From Diphasiastrum complanatum (lineage: Eukaryota; Streptophyta; Lycopodiopsida; Lycopodiales; Lycopodiaceae), in assembly GCA_029204225.1 (NCBI GenBank), contig CM055097.1, forward strand, positions 7,833,676-7,897,675: a stretch of DNA of 64,000 bases, in the 5' to 3' direction. Numbering within the stretch: position 1 is the stretch's first letter; the number at the start of each line of letters is the position of its first letter. Shown here in pieces: positions 14,773 through 24,980 of the stretch. The notes under the pieces are model-generated. The model saw nothing but the letters and a program-made list of their open reading frames with translations, did no database searches and had not been told where the DNA came from. A program made the translations under genes and the position numbers.

Positions 14773-15563
14773 AAGTACAAGAGCATAAGCCATTGATCCA
14801 ATGCAAATCCATTTTTAGCAAGTTTTGGTGCTAAAAACTAGTATTGAGAGGGCAAGCTAGAATCTTGATTTTGGTGAGGAGATTTGATCCCAAACTTGGT
14901 AGGGGTCCAAATCCGTACTGTCCACATGTGTGGGCACCTCTGAACCTGCATTTAATTCATGGTATTCATTTGATCCAAAAAAATTCAATTTGTGAGCTGT
15001 TGGTGTAATTTCTAGTGGAGATCCTAGGATAATCTACCAAGATCATTTGCCATTGATTAGATTTGAATTTGTTTCATGGAATCTAATTAATCTAGGCTGA
15101 GTTCAAGTCCTATTAAGGTTAAAAACAGGTCTTGAAAGTACACCAAGAAGGAAGAAAGAGATTAAGCCATTTTTTGTCCAAAAATAGCCAAAATTGGCAA
15201 GATTTGATTGTAAGTAGATTTCACATCATCTTATCTTCATTCCAACTTTGTGAGGGAGTGCTAGAACTGAGATTATAAGTCCATTTGTTGGATTAGAAAT
15301 CTAATTTGAGTGAAAAACTACAAGAGAGAGACCTTAGTGAGTTTCTAGAGACAATCAAATCCATTTCTTGGCAAGATTTGTTTGAAAGTAGTTTTCACTT
15401 CATCTTATCTTCATTCTTGCTTTGTGAGGGAGTGATAGAACTGTGATTATAAGTCCATTTGTTGGATTAGAAATCAAATTTAAGTGAAACACTACAAGTG
15501 TGAGACCTTTTTGAGTTTCAAGTCAATCAAATCTATTTCTTGTTTGTAGAAGTCACTAGTAAG
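14773..15563 (+). other. Untranslated leader of the nested copia element
   Basis: About 790 bp of non-coding sequence between primer site and gag. It contains a duplicated segment of about 170 bp: the stretch near 15190-15340 (TTTCACATCATCTTATCTTC onward) recurs in diverged form near 15390-15535. No reading frame is supported. Confidence 0.6.
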
Positions 15564-16511
15564 ATGGCATCTGCTGGAGCATACCTTCTAGAAGCTAGTG
15601 AGAGGTTGAATTCTACAAATTATGCTATTTGGAAGGTTAGAATGGAGTCACTCTTAGTGCTCCAAGACCTTTATGAGTTCTTGATTGAAGATGAAGATGA
15701 AGCTTTAGGTGCACAAGAGTTAGCTAGATACAAGAAGAGATCTAGGCTTGCACTTCATTGTGTGAAGATGAATGTGAGCAATGATTTGTTGAGAGAAGTA
15801 TCAGCATGTACTAGTGCTAAAGAGGCTTGGGAGTCTTTAAAATCAATCTATGAGTCTAGCAACACTTCTAGAGTTCTTATGCTTAGAAATCAAATTTTGC
15901 AAAGCATGAGAAGAAGTGAGGAGAGTGCACAGGATTATGTACTCAGAATCAAGTCTCTAAATAGGGAGTTGGCTTCCATTGGAGAGAAGATTCATGATGG
16001 AGAGCTTGTACAAATTGTCCTTAATGGTCTAGGAGATGACTTTGCAAATTTGGTCCAAAGTTTTGCCATCCAAGACACTTTTCCAACTATACAAAAACTT
16101 CACAGTGTATTAGTGGTTGAAGAGTGTAGGATGCTCCATGCAAAATCTAGGATGAGTTCCTTGTCTTTGCAGGATGGTGATGAGAAAGCCAATTTCTCAG
16201 TCAAGGGCAAAAAGAAGACCAATGGAAAGAAGAAGCATCCAAAGGAGGCCAAAGAAGAGGATGATGCATCAAGCTCAAAGGACAAGTCAAAGCAAAAATG
16301 CTTCTTTTGTGGAAGGGAGGGGCATTATGCATCTGAATGCTACAAGAGGCTAAGAGCACAAGTGGAGGAGGACAAACAAGGAAACCTTGCAAAGGAGGAG
16401 GAGGAGGATGAAGTAGATGTATTCTTGATGGCATCTACATCCTCACCAACAAGCAATAGCAATTCAAGAGACAATTGGTGGATCGACAGTGGGGCTAGAC
16501 ATGTCTTGTGA
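15564..16511 (+). CDS. Copia Gag polyprotein with protease stub
   Basis: The frame is open upstream from 15540, but the natural start is ATG 15564 (MASAGAYLLEASERLNSTNY), matching the usual copia Gag opening, giving about 315 residues. The UBN2-type capsid region covers residues 1-200. A Lys/Glu/Ser-rich basic linker follows, then a CCHC zinc knuckle (CFFCGREGHYASEC, near 16301-16342) that binds RNA in this family. A short acidic stretch ends in the protease motif WWIDSGAR near 16480-16500. The frame stops at 16511 shortly after the catalytic Asp-Ser-Gly, because of a small frameshift relative to the family pattern. Gag itself looks intact and could form particles; the protease is not complete. 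Confidence 0.85.
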   Translation: MASAGAYLLEASERLNSTNYAIWKVRMESLLVLQDLYEFLIEDEDEALGAQELARYKKRSRLALHCVKMNVSNDLLREVSACTSAKEAWESLKSIYESSNTSRVLMLRNQILQSMRRSEESAQDYVLRIKSLNRELASIGEKIHDGELVQIVLNGLGDDFANLVQSFAIQDTFPTIQKLHSVLVVEECRMLHAKSRMSSLSLQDGDEKANFSVKGKKKTNGKKKHPKEAKEEDDASSSKDKSKQKCFFCGREGHYASECYKRLRAQVEEDKQGNLAKEEEEDEVDVFLMASTSSPTSNSNSRDNWWIDSGARHVL

Positions 16512-16543
16512 AAAGGACTTTTTCTCAAACTTACACTCTTTCA

Positions 16544-17704
16544 ATGTTTGTCTTTACTGCAAATGATGAAGAGTGTAGGATAGATGGTGTTGGTACCATC
16601 TCTTTGTGTCTAGAATCCTCAAAATGCATGGATCTAGAAAATGTCCTTTATGTACCATCAATCACCAAGAACATGCTTAGTGTTGGTTTACTCTTAGAAA
16701 GTGGTTTGGATGTCCACTTTAAGCATGGTGTTTGTTTCATCTTGAAGAATGATGTTTGCATTGCAAAGGGATTTAAACATGGAAGATTGTTTAAGTTGGA
16801 AGCTAGTGTTGCTTTTGAAAGAATGAACTTGGCAAAGGAGGAGATCACTCAAGAGGAGATCTTGGCAAAGTGTGACCTTGCTTGCATTGAGGAGGAGCAT
16901 CAAAAGGAGGAAGATCTTGAGGATCAGCCTCAAAGCATGAGAGTTCCAAGGGAGTCCTCAATGACAATGGCCGAGTCATCAAATTGCATGCAAATTGTCC
17001 ATTCAAGTGTGCATCTTGCAAGGGTGGTGAGCATTGGAGAGTCTAATATCTTTGAATACTTTTTGGAAATTAGTAGTAGACATGAGGTGACTTGTTTCTT
17101 ACCTTTAAGATTCATGGTGTTTATTACTTTGTATGACAAGACAATGAAATGGGCTGTTTTGAAATCTACATTTGTTGTTGATAAAGCAATTTCATTGGAT
17201 AACTATTTTTGTAATAGTTTGAATAGAGTCATAAAAGATGAAACATCATTTGCTTTGGAAATCTTTGTGTTCACATGCTTTGTGCATGATCATTCCAATG
17301 TAAGGACCAAAGATTATCCTATTTCAATGATAGGAATAATGGTAGTGTTTTGCTCTTCAAGTAGAGATTGTAGATTCTACTTGTTTTTGACCAAAGAATT
17401 TGTCAATGGTGGAAATGTGATCTTTCAAGAGTGGAAGATTTGTAAACTTGAAGAAGCACCTTTGGATCAACACCTTATTCAATTCATTGATGTTTTGGAG
17501 TCAAGTCAAGTGGAGGATCAAGCTCAAGACCCGAGGACTCCAAGAAGAATCTTGAGTATCAAGATGGAGCCATCTAGGCTCAATCATATGGATCAAGCAA
17601 GACAAGTTGTCTTTGGAAACATTATTTATGCACTTAATATTTTAATTGATGTATCTTCAAGTGCACAAAATGCCTTGGAATCCATGGCTTGGCATGATGT
17701 TTAG
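16544..17704 (+). CDS. Long unrecognised ORF replacing pol in the nested copia element
   Basis: A 386-residue frame from the first ATG (the frame is open from 16508). Roughly the first 90 residues are copia-derived: CRIDGVGTISLCLES, VLYVPSITKNMLSVG, GVCFILKNDVC and GRLFKLEAS match the segment between protease and the integrase zinc finger. After about residue 95 the similarity ends. A Glu/Lys-rich stretch follows, then about 200 residues I do not recognise (for example FMVFITLYDKTMKWAVLKST and DYPISMIGIMVVFCSSSRDC). A tail (QAQDPRTPRRILS, EPSRLNHMDQARQV) resembles the variable linker between integrase and reverse transcriptase. Integrase core, YVDD and RNase H are absent. It may be a deletion derivative, a captured host fragment, or a true extra protein. 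The frame has stayed open despite its age, but translation is not shown. Confidence 0.5.
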   Translation: MFVFTANDEECRIDGVGTISLCLESSKCMDLENVLYVPSITKNMLSVGLLLESGLDVHFKHGVCFILKNDVCIAKGFKHGRLFKLEASVAFERMNLAKEEITQEEILAKCDLACIEEEHQKEEDLEDQPQSMRVPRESSMTMAESSNCMQIVHSSVHLARVVSIGESNIFEYFLEISSRHEVTCFLPLRFMVFITLYDKTMKWAVLKSTFVVDKAISLDNYFCNSLNRVIKDETSFALEIFVFTCFVHDHSNVRTKDYPISMIGIMVVFCSSSRDCRFYLFLTKEFVNGGNVIFQEWKICKLEEAPLDQHLIQFIDVLESSQVEDQAQDPRTPRRILSIKMEPSRLNHMDQARQVVFGNIIYALNILIDVSSSAQNALESMAWHDV

Positions 17705-17899
17705 TTTTGAAGTGTGCTACATGTATGTAGATACATTTATGGAACATCTTGTAAGGGATCCTCTAAGAGGTGGTGAAAGATCCTTCATGGACATCATTCT
17801 CTATTGGAGTCTCAAAAGTTCCTTCTTTGTAGCTGGATTTTTTAGACACTTCTAAAAGCTTTCATTGATCTATCAAGAGAGTTGTAAATAGATCAAGCT

Positions 17900-17914
17900 A
17901 AATTTGAGGAGGAG
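17900..17914 (+). other. Polypurine tract of the nested copia element
   Basis: AAATTTGAGGAGGAG directly precedes the 3' LTR, as expected for the plus-strand primer of an LTR retrotransposon. Confidence 0.85.
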
Positions 17915-18615
17915 TGTGAAGAATTGCCAAAAATTGGCAAATCTAGCTTGATCAAAAACCATGTAGAATAGTGTAAATTGTGTACACAAGTGGGTCCCAC
18001 ACATGTGAGGCCATGATGCCACATGGGAAACCCATCCTAATGTAGGTTAGGTCAAGTCAAGAGAGTTGGTCATGTCTATTTGGTGGTCATCCCTACTTTA
18101 TAGGACCTACACCTAAGTTTAAGGTGAAAATTTGACCAACTAGCTACCTACCAAGCATAACTCTAGGAAATAGACTAGGGTTTCATTTTAGGTCAAGGAG
18201 AGTGAGTTAACTTCCTTATTACATGCTGGAAATCCACCTAACTTCAAGAAGGAAGTCGAATTTGCTATGTATTCCCTCTCTCCATAGTGAGAAGATAGAA
18301 AATTTTTGGAGCTCATTGGCAATCTCAAGCTAGTTCACTATGTACATTGAGTTTTTGTGATCCAAATGAGACCAAATCAATTTCTACTTGTTTCTCAGGT
18401 TGAAGGCCGTACTACAGCCTGTAGTACACACGTGTGGGCTCGGATTTCAATGTTTATCAATGCTTTTGATTGTTAGTGCTTGTTGTTTGTCATATTGCCA
18501 ATCTAGATCATCTTTTTTGTGTCTAGTTTTTTTATAGATTGTTAAGCAAGCATCCAATCACTCTTGTGGATCTTTTGTAGATCCATTTATGGTCCTAAAG
18601 TACAGTACTTTCACA
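17915..18615 (+). repeat. 3' LTR of the nested copia element
   Basis: 701 bp, same ends as the 5' LTR (TGTGAAG...TTCACA), followed by the target duplication AATTA. G-box palindrome at 18427-18436. About 8 substitutions separate it from the 5' LTR. Confidence 0.95.
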
Positions 18616-20513
18616 AATTATATAACCACTCTTCAGGATTATAAATTATATAACCACTCTCGAGTTGTGAAACTTGGAGACAACTCATCTCACACAATCC
18701 AGGGTGAAGGAACAATCAGGGTTGAATTTCATAAGGGTGAATTCAAATTGTTGTCCAACGTTCTCCACATTCCAAATCTGACCAAGAATCTGCTCTAAGT
18801 TAGCAGAATTATCGATTTTTTTTGGAGGTTCGAATTTGACACAAATGGCTATACAATCTCTGACAAGTCCCAAAAAGCTCTAGCTTTTGGGAGAAGAAGT
18901 GGCAATTTATAGAAGCTCAATCACTGCTACTCTTCGAACAGTCAAGCTCTTCACACCACTACATCTGAATCAACTGATATGCTATGGCATCTCAGATTAG
19001 GCCATCTCAACTTCAACAGTGTTCAACAAATGTCAAAACAAAGTTTAGTACAATACCTGTCTCATATTAGCAAATCGAGTTCTCCATGTGAAAGTTGTAT
19101 TATCAACAAGCATGCTAGAAGTCCATTCATTTCTAATTCAGTTCACACTTCTAGAAATTTGCTGGACTTTTTACACAATGACATTTGTCGCCCAATGCAG
19201 ACTGCTACCACAGGGGGGACACTATATTTTCTTACCTTCATCAATGACTTCTCACGATGAACTACTACTAACTTTTTGAAGAACAAATCAAAGGCATTTA
19301 AATTCTTCAAGCAGTTCAAGGCATCTGTAGAAAATCAGACCCAGAGAAGGATCAAAGCACTACGTTCAGATGGAGGGGGAGAATTTATCTCCACAAAATT
19401 TAAAGAATTTTGCAAGGTCAACAGGATATACCAACAATATACAACAAGCTACTCCCCATAATTCAATGGTGTAGCTGAAAGGAAGAATCGGACACTAGTT
19501 GAAAGTGCCAAGAACATGCTGGCCCATGCATTTCTTTCAAAGAAATTCTGGGTAGAAGCTATCAATACAGCTGCCTATTTACAAAATCGATCCATCACCA
19601 AAGCCCTGGATGGCAAAACACCTTATGAGGTGTGGACAGGATCGAGACCATCACTCAAAAACATCAAATGGATGTTCAGACCGCTTTCCTCAACGGGACT
19701 ATTGAAGAGAAAAATTTTATGTCACAGCCTAAAGGATATGAGCTGAAGAGTAAGCAAGACCTTGTATGTAAAATACACAAGGCACTCTATGGGCTGAAAC
19801 AGTCACTCAGAGCCAGGTTCCAAAAAATAAATGCATTTCTCATTGAGAATGGAAACTCAGCAGATTCGAATGTCTACTTCAAATTTGTATCGGATTTCTT
19901 CATCATCATCGCTCTCTATGTTGATGATACTCTATTATTTAGTAATAATCTAAATCTGATGAAGGACACCAAATGCATGCTGGCCAAGGAGTACAAAATG
20001 ACTGATATGGGTCCAACCCACTATTGTCTCGGAATAAAAAAATTTTGAATTTGACCCAGCAGACTGTTATTCATCAGCCAACAGAGATATCTCACCAACG
20101 TGCTAGAAAGGTATGGAATGGGTAACTGCAAACTAAGTCTATTTCCACTCAACCCAGGACTGAAGCTGTCAAAGGAACAATCTCCTTAAACTGAGACAGT
20201 AAAGGAGGAGATGAAGCAATATCCCTTCCACTCCATCATCGGCTCACTAATGTATGCAATGATCTACAATCGACTAGACCTTGCATACTCAATCAGTTCA
20301 CTCAGCCAGTTCCTATCAAATCCGGGTTTGATGCATTGGAAAGCACTTACAAAGGTCATGAAGTACATCCAAGCAACCAAACATCTCAGCATATGCTATG
20401 GAGGCAGCCAACTGCCAACATTCTAGAAGGATACACAGATGCAGATTGGGCAAGGGGCGTTGACACCAGAAGATCGACTTCTGGATTCATATTTCTATAC
20501 AATCAAGGCCCAA
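18616..20513 (+). pseudogene. Outer copia element continued: protease to RNase H
   Basis: This is the other half of the element interrupted at 14058. In order: protease-end block with GEGTIRVEFHKGEFKLL and LHIPNLTKNLL (near 18700-18795), the integrase zinc finger (LWHLRLGHLNFNSV near 18982, CESCIINKHARSPF), the integrase core (LRSDGGGEFIS near 19360, GVAERKNRTLVESAKNML near 19470) and a deletion near 19675. Reverse transcriptase follows (DVQTAFLNGTIEEKNF near 19675; YVDDTLLFS near 19919), then RNase H (SSLSQFLSNPG, TDADWA near 20435). Stops at several points make it inactive. Similarity ends near 20513 against a gypsy fragment on the other strand, so the 3' LTR is missing. Confidence 0.88.
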
Positions 20514-20514
20514 T

Positions 20515-22030
20515 CTAAGATATACCCAATCATCAACTTTAAAATCTCTAGGAGACCTCTTAAGATTAGCATAGTGCTTAGCTCTATCCTGAGCACTCCG
20601 GATACAAGCATGGGCCACTTGCAACATTTCATGCATATCATGCAAGAAATTGGCAACTTCTTGGATCTTAATTGACTTTGTCTCCACATTTACCGGAGAT
20701 CTAGGTTGAAAATCGTACACCAGTATAAACAGACTATAACCAGTAACATAATATTTTTTACTATTGTAAGCAAATTCAATCAAAGGAACGTAATCTTCCC
20801 ACTTAGATTGCATGCGAGACACATATGTTCTCGACATATCCTCCATAGTCTGATTAGTTCTACACACATCCAGAAGCCTCCATCTTTCTTCGCTTTCAGA
20901 AGAACATGAGTACCCCAGGTGACTTACTTGGCTGAATATGACCCATCTTCAAATATTTTTTAATTTGCTTAGTAATTTCTCTCTCTCTCTCTTCTTTCTG
21001 AGAAAACCGGTATGGTTGTCTAGAGATAGGGTGACTACCTGGAAATAACTCAATCATGTGGTCTATCGACCTAGACAAAGGTATTCCATGATGTAATTCT
21101 TCTGGAAAAATATCTTTAAATTCAGAAAATATCTTATTCTTCTCAATTTGCTCATGATCTAAGTCTATTGAGTTAAGAATCTTTGACATTCACAACTACT
21201 TAGATGCATTTCAGAAAAATCCAAAATTGGCTTAGCAAATCAAGAATAAGCTTCATATTGCGATTACATTAGCAAATGAATTCATCCCAGATGGATGTAC
21301 ATATATGTCTCCAAACAGTGTAACTATTTCTTTACCCTCCTAAAAAGAGAGAACATGCTTCTAAAAATCTATATCAGGATGCTTATTAAATAACCACTCA
21401 TACCCTAGATTATATCCATACGTGCTAAATCTAAATCATGGAAATCTAATAACTCTCTATAATCTTGGATCCATATTGGGAGCCTTGGAACTTTAACATC
21501 CCATGTCTCCAACTCCGCACCTGAAGCTAGATATACTCGATATCTATGGTTACTGGCTTCAGTTTCCAGGCCGAGTTTCTGCACAAGACCAAAATTAATA
21601 AAATTATGAGTGGATCCATTGTCCACTAAAATACTAACTTCATGTCCTTTAATAGTGCCTTTCAAACGAAATAATTCATTTGGCAAGAATGAAAGCAGTA
21701 CTAAAAGAACAATCACACTCACAATTAACCTTGTTAATTTCCAACTTCAAATTTTCTTTACTTGGCATCTCAATGACTTGAGTTGCGCCTTTCTTTCGTT
21801 CTGGACAGAATTTCATAACGTGTCCAGGCTTAATACAATGAAAACACATATTCGATTTCCTAGCCTTTTTTTGGGACATATGTTTCTTTTGATGCAATTT
21901 GGTCTAGTTCGTCAAAATACTTGATGGTGCTTGAATCTCCAAGATAGATGAATTGATCTCTGCTGTAAGCTGCATAATCGGTAAACCATTCTCTCTAATT
22001 CAGTTGCATTAGCTAGCATCTCTCATGAAA
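20515..22030 (-). pseudogene. Ty3/gypsy remnant: zinc knuckle, protease, pre-RT, integrase end
   Basis: Read on the minus strand, right to left: a Lys-rich gag end with a CCHC knuckle (CFHCIKPGHVMKFC, near 21855-21815), then a retropepsin block near 21640 with ILVDNGSTHNFI. The active-site triad is Asp-Asn-Gly here, not Asp-Ser/Thr-Gly. The pre-RT segment follows ([27 protein letters not shown] near 20915). It then jumps at about 20870-20895 to the integrase C-terminal region (LIEFAYNSKKYYVTGYSLF, KRSPRDFKVDDWVYL). Reverse transcriptase and RNase H are deleted. It abuts the copia remnant at about 20513, so one probably inserted or recombined into the other. Confidence 0.82.
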
Positions 22031-22039
22031 ATGTAAACG

Positions 22040-23510
22040 ATAATGCTATTCTGTGGCATAGTTGATTTGGACATGTGGATACAAGATCACTTTCCTATAT
22101 GCGTTGTAATAACTTAGTTGATGGATTGTATTTCCCTTCTTCATTAGATAGGAAATCTTTCTTTTGTGAATCATGCGTCTATGGCAAACACTCTAGAAGC
22201 AAGTTTCCCAAATCACATTCCATCAAAACAAAGCATGTATTGGATCTTGTACATAGCGATCTTTGTGGTGCAATGCCAACTTCGTCCTTAGGAGATGCAA
22301 TATATTTTATGACTTTCATAGATGATCATTCTAGATAGTCTACAGTCATGTTCATTAAGCACAAATCTGAAGCCTTTGAATGCTTCAAGAGATTCAAGGC
22401 CATGGCTGAGACACAAATGTCTACAAAAGTGAAGGCACTCCGAACTCATGGTGGTGGCAAATACGTCTCTAATGAGATGTCTGACTATATGGCTGAACAT
22501 GGCATTAGAAGACAGTTCATGACTTCCTATTCACCTCAACAAATGGGATTGCAAAAAGGAAGAATCGAACTCTTCTCAACTCAGCCAGAATCATGCTATA
22601 TCAAGCACACCTACCTGCGAAGTTCTGGGCAGAAGCTACTGCCACAGCCTGTTATGTGTGGAACAGATTCAACACCAAAGCCATCAACAACAAGACTCCT
22701 CATGAAATTTGGCATGAGCACAAGCCTAGTGTCAATCATTTAAAAATCTTTGGTTGTATATGTTTTGTTCACATTCCTAAACAACTTAGGAAGAAGCTGG
22801 ATCATAGGACAAATAAATGTAGTTTCGTTGGCTATCCTGATGAACAAACAACCATCGATAAATGATGCTATGTCATTTCATCCTATTTTACGTAGCATGG
22901 ATTCTTCCAACATTGATGTTCCTTCTACAGGACATGCAACTACAGCTACATAAGTCGAGCGGCCAACAATACTTCTCATCAAACCAGACCAAGCCAGCTC
23001 GAGTAGATCTGGAGTAATTCAAGAAGAAACATCATTGCATCCTGTTCAACCAAACGTCCGCAGACTCACGGACTCGGAGAGTTTCTGAGAGGTATACAAC
23101 TCAATCACTCTGGACTTCATCAGAAGAACCAGAGAGCCTAGCCAAAGGATTCACTCAAGTCCAAGGAGTGGATTATCAAGAATTTTTCAGTCATGTTGTG
23201 AAGATGCAGTCAATCAGGACTTTGATTGCGCTAGCAGCCGCAGAAGACCTCGAAATGCACCAAATGGCAACATTTCTCAACGACAACGTCAAAAAGAAGT
23301 TGTGTACCTTCCAACCGGAAGGATTTGAAGTCAAAAGCCAAGAGCACAAAGTATGCAAGCTGCACAAAGCAATCTATGGTCTAAACAGGCTGCAAGAGCA
23401 TGTTTCGATAGAATCAACTCTTATCTCATTCAATTGGGATTTGCAAACAATTCAGCTAACTATAATGTTTATTCGATTAGCATACACTTAAAAATTAATT
23501 CATACTCACA
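22040..23510 (+). pseudogene. Ty1/copia integrase to reverse transcriptase remnant
   Basis: A decayed copia pol of a different lineage from its neighbours. The integrase zinc finger is near 22045-22190 (FCESCVYGKHSRSKFP). The core follows (LVHSDLCGAM near 22246, FMTFIDDHSR, KALRTHGGGKYVS near 22430, and AEATATACYVWNR near 22625 in another frame), then IFGCICFVHIPKQL. After a deletion, N-terminal reverse transcriptase is seen (QGVDYQEFFSHVVKMQSIRT near 23165, FQPEGFEVKSQEHKVCKLHK). The catalytic YVDD region is lost. Multiple stops and frameshifts are present. Confidence 0.82.
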
Positions 23511-23648
23511 AAAGCAGAATGAGTACAGTCCACCGAAGATATTAGAAATGGCTTGAGGTATTACTGGATATTGTGAAGAATTGAAAAAGATTATCTATGT
23601 TAGATATAGGGGTCTTATGTTTTTTATATCAAGCATCTAGGTGTAGGA

Positions 23649-24286
23649 TGTTGATAGGACCAAATTTGGCATAGATGGCAAATTACCCATTTCCACTTGT
23701 AATGCAACTATTTAGCCAAAATAGATCAAAAGGCTAAACTCGTGCCAATTAGAGTGTAGACAAGTGTAATACTTTTGTTTGATGAAATTTAAGAGGTCCA
23801 ATAGGATTTAGAGGTGGAATCTTGAGGGGTCCAATAGAATTTGAGGTTTGCTTGAAAATGGTCCAATAGAATTTAGAGGTGAATGGATCAATGGTCCAAG
23901 AGGATTAAGAGGTGGCAAAAGTGTGGTCCAATCATAGTTAAGCATAGTGGTAGCTTGTGGATCTACTAGTATCATTGTACTCCTCATTTGGATCTAATTG
24001 ATTTTGAGATTGAGTGGATTTTGTGAGTAATTGGTTTTCTAGCTTTCTCTCTCTACACGAGAGCTCATGATGATTTTCTCTCTCTACCCGAGGAGAGTAG
24101 CTTGTTTTTACTTAGATTATTTTTGGAACACTTCCCACACGTGTGAGTGAGAGTTGGAAGTGTAATAGTGTGTTTTTGCCATAAAATCAAAGATAGATCT
24201 TGAATCTCAATCTAGTCTTGATTTTGGTGCATCTACACACCTTAGGAGATCACAAGTACATGTAGTCCACACGTGTGAAATCAACA
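23649..24286 (+). repeat. Copia 5' LTR (638 bp) with internal tandem array
   Basis: The ends form a perfect 7-bp terminal inverted repeat (TGTTGAT ... ATCAACA), and the right end directly abuts a primer-binding site. Inside is a five-unit array of 32-33 bp (23795-23940). Two TCTCTCTCTAC blocks lie near 24050-24090, and two G-box palindromes CACACGTGTG at 24136-24145 and 24268-24277. No matching 3' LTR is found downstream; the element is truncated near 27650. Confidence 0.88.
23795..23940 (+). repeat. 32-33 bp tandem array inside the LTR
   Basis: Imperfect units start with GGTCCAA at 23795, 23828, 23860, 23893 and 23925. Most also share AGAGGTG about 15 bp later. The same period and core recur on the opposite strand at 29310-29490. 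Confidence 0.85.
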
Positions 24287-24299
24287 TGGTATCAGAGCC
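24287..24299 (+). other. Copia primer-binding site
   Basis: TGGTATCAGAGCC immediately follows the LTR ending at 24286, fixing the LTR boundary and element orientation. Confidence 0.9.
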
Positions 24300-24980
24300 T
24301 ACCTAAGGTTACCATGCATTTTGAACGATTTAAGTGAAAACTTTTCATCAATCTTGAGCTAGAAATTGTCAAGATCCATTTTCCTAGCTATCTTGTTTAA
24401 TTTTGGATCAAAAGAGATCAATAGGGCATTGATTGGGTCTGACCTGGTACTGTACGGAATCAGGTGCTCAGACACGTGTGAGGAACATCCGATTTCAGAT
24501 TGAGAATTCTCTCTCATGCTTGATCCATTTATCTTGCTTGATAGCTTGTTTTGAAGCTAATTTTTTGTCTAGTTTATGTTGCAATCAGTTTCATTGCATT
24601 TGGTTGAGCCAATCAGAAGTTATAAGCTTTTGAAGAGGGTTAGGTAGGGCACCTAGACCTGGTTGGAGACATTTGGTTTGGTCAAGAGATTGCTTGTTAG
24701 ATCTCTGTTCACAGTTGTATGGTTACCAATCTCATCTATAAGTGATCTAGACATTGTTTTGAGATCATAGCCAATTTGTTTCATGCAACATCATTGAGTT
24801 TGAGTCAAATTTGGTTACTTAGTGTATTTCACACGTGCTAAGAGTAAATGATCCTAACTTTGTCTATAGTCCATCATTGGATGTGAAATAGATCTTGTTT
24901 TAGAGAGATTTGGTAGCTAGTGAGAATCAATTCACAAATAGTTGCAAGATCTTTCATAGGAGGAGATAGTACTTCATTAT

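Larger units (their letters stand above)
14059..18615 (+). mobile_element. Complete non-autonomous Ty1/copia element nested in an older copia
   Basis: A full-length LTR element of 4,557 bp: 701-bp LTRs (14059-14759 and 17915-18615), both TG...CA; a primer site at 14760; a polypurine tract at 17900-17914; and 5-bp target duplications AATTA at 14054-14058 and 18616-18620. By eye the LTRs differ at about 8 positions (near 99% identical), indicating a fairly recent insertion. It encodes Gag and a broken protease start, then a long unrecognised frame. Integrase, reverse transcriptase and RNase H are absent, so mobility would depend on proteins from a related element. It interrupts the protease region of the outer copia element. 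Confidence 0.93.

Noticed and set aside
16100-16528. Minus-strand frames over copia gag
   Set aside because: Antisense shadows of the real Gag frame.
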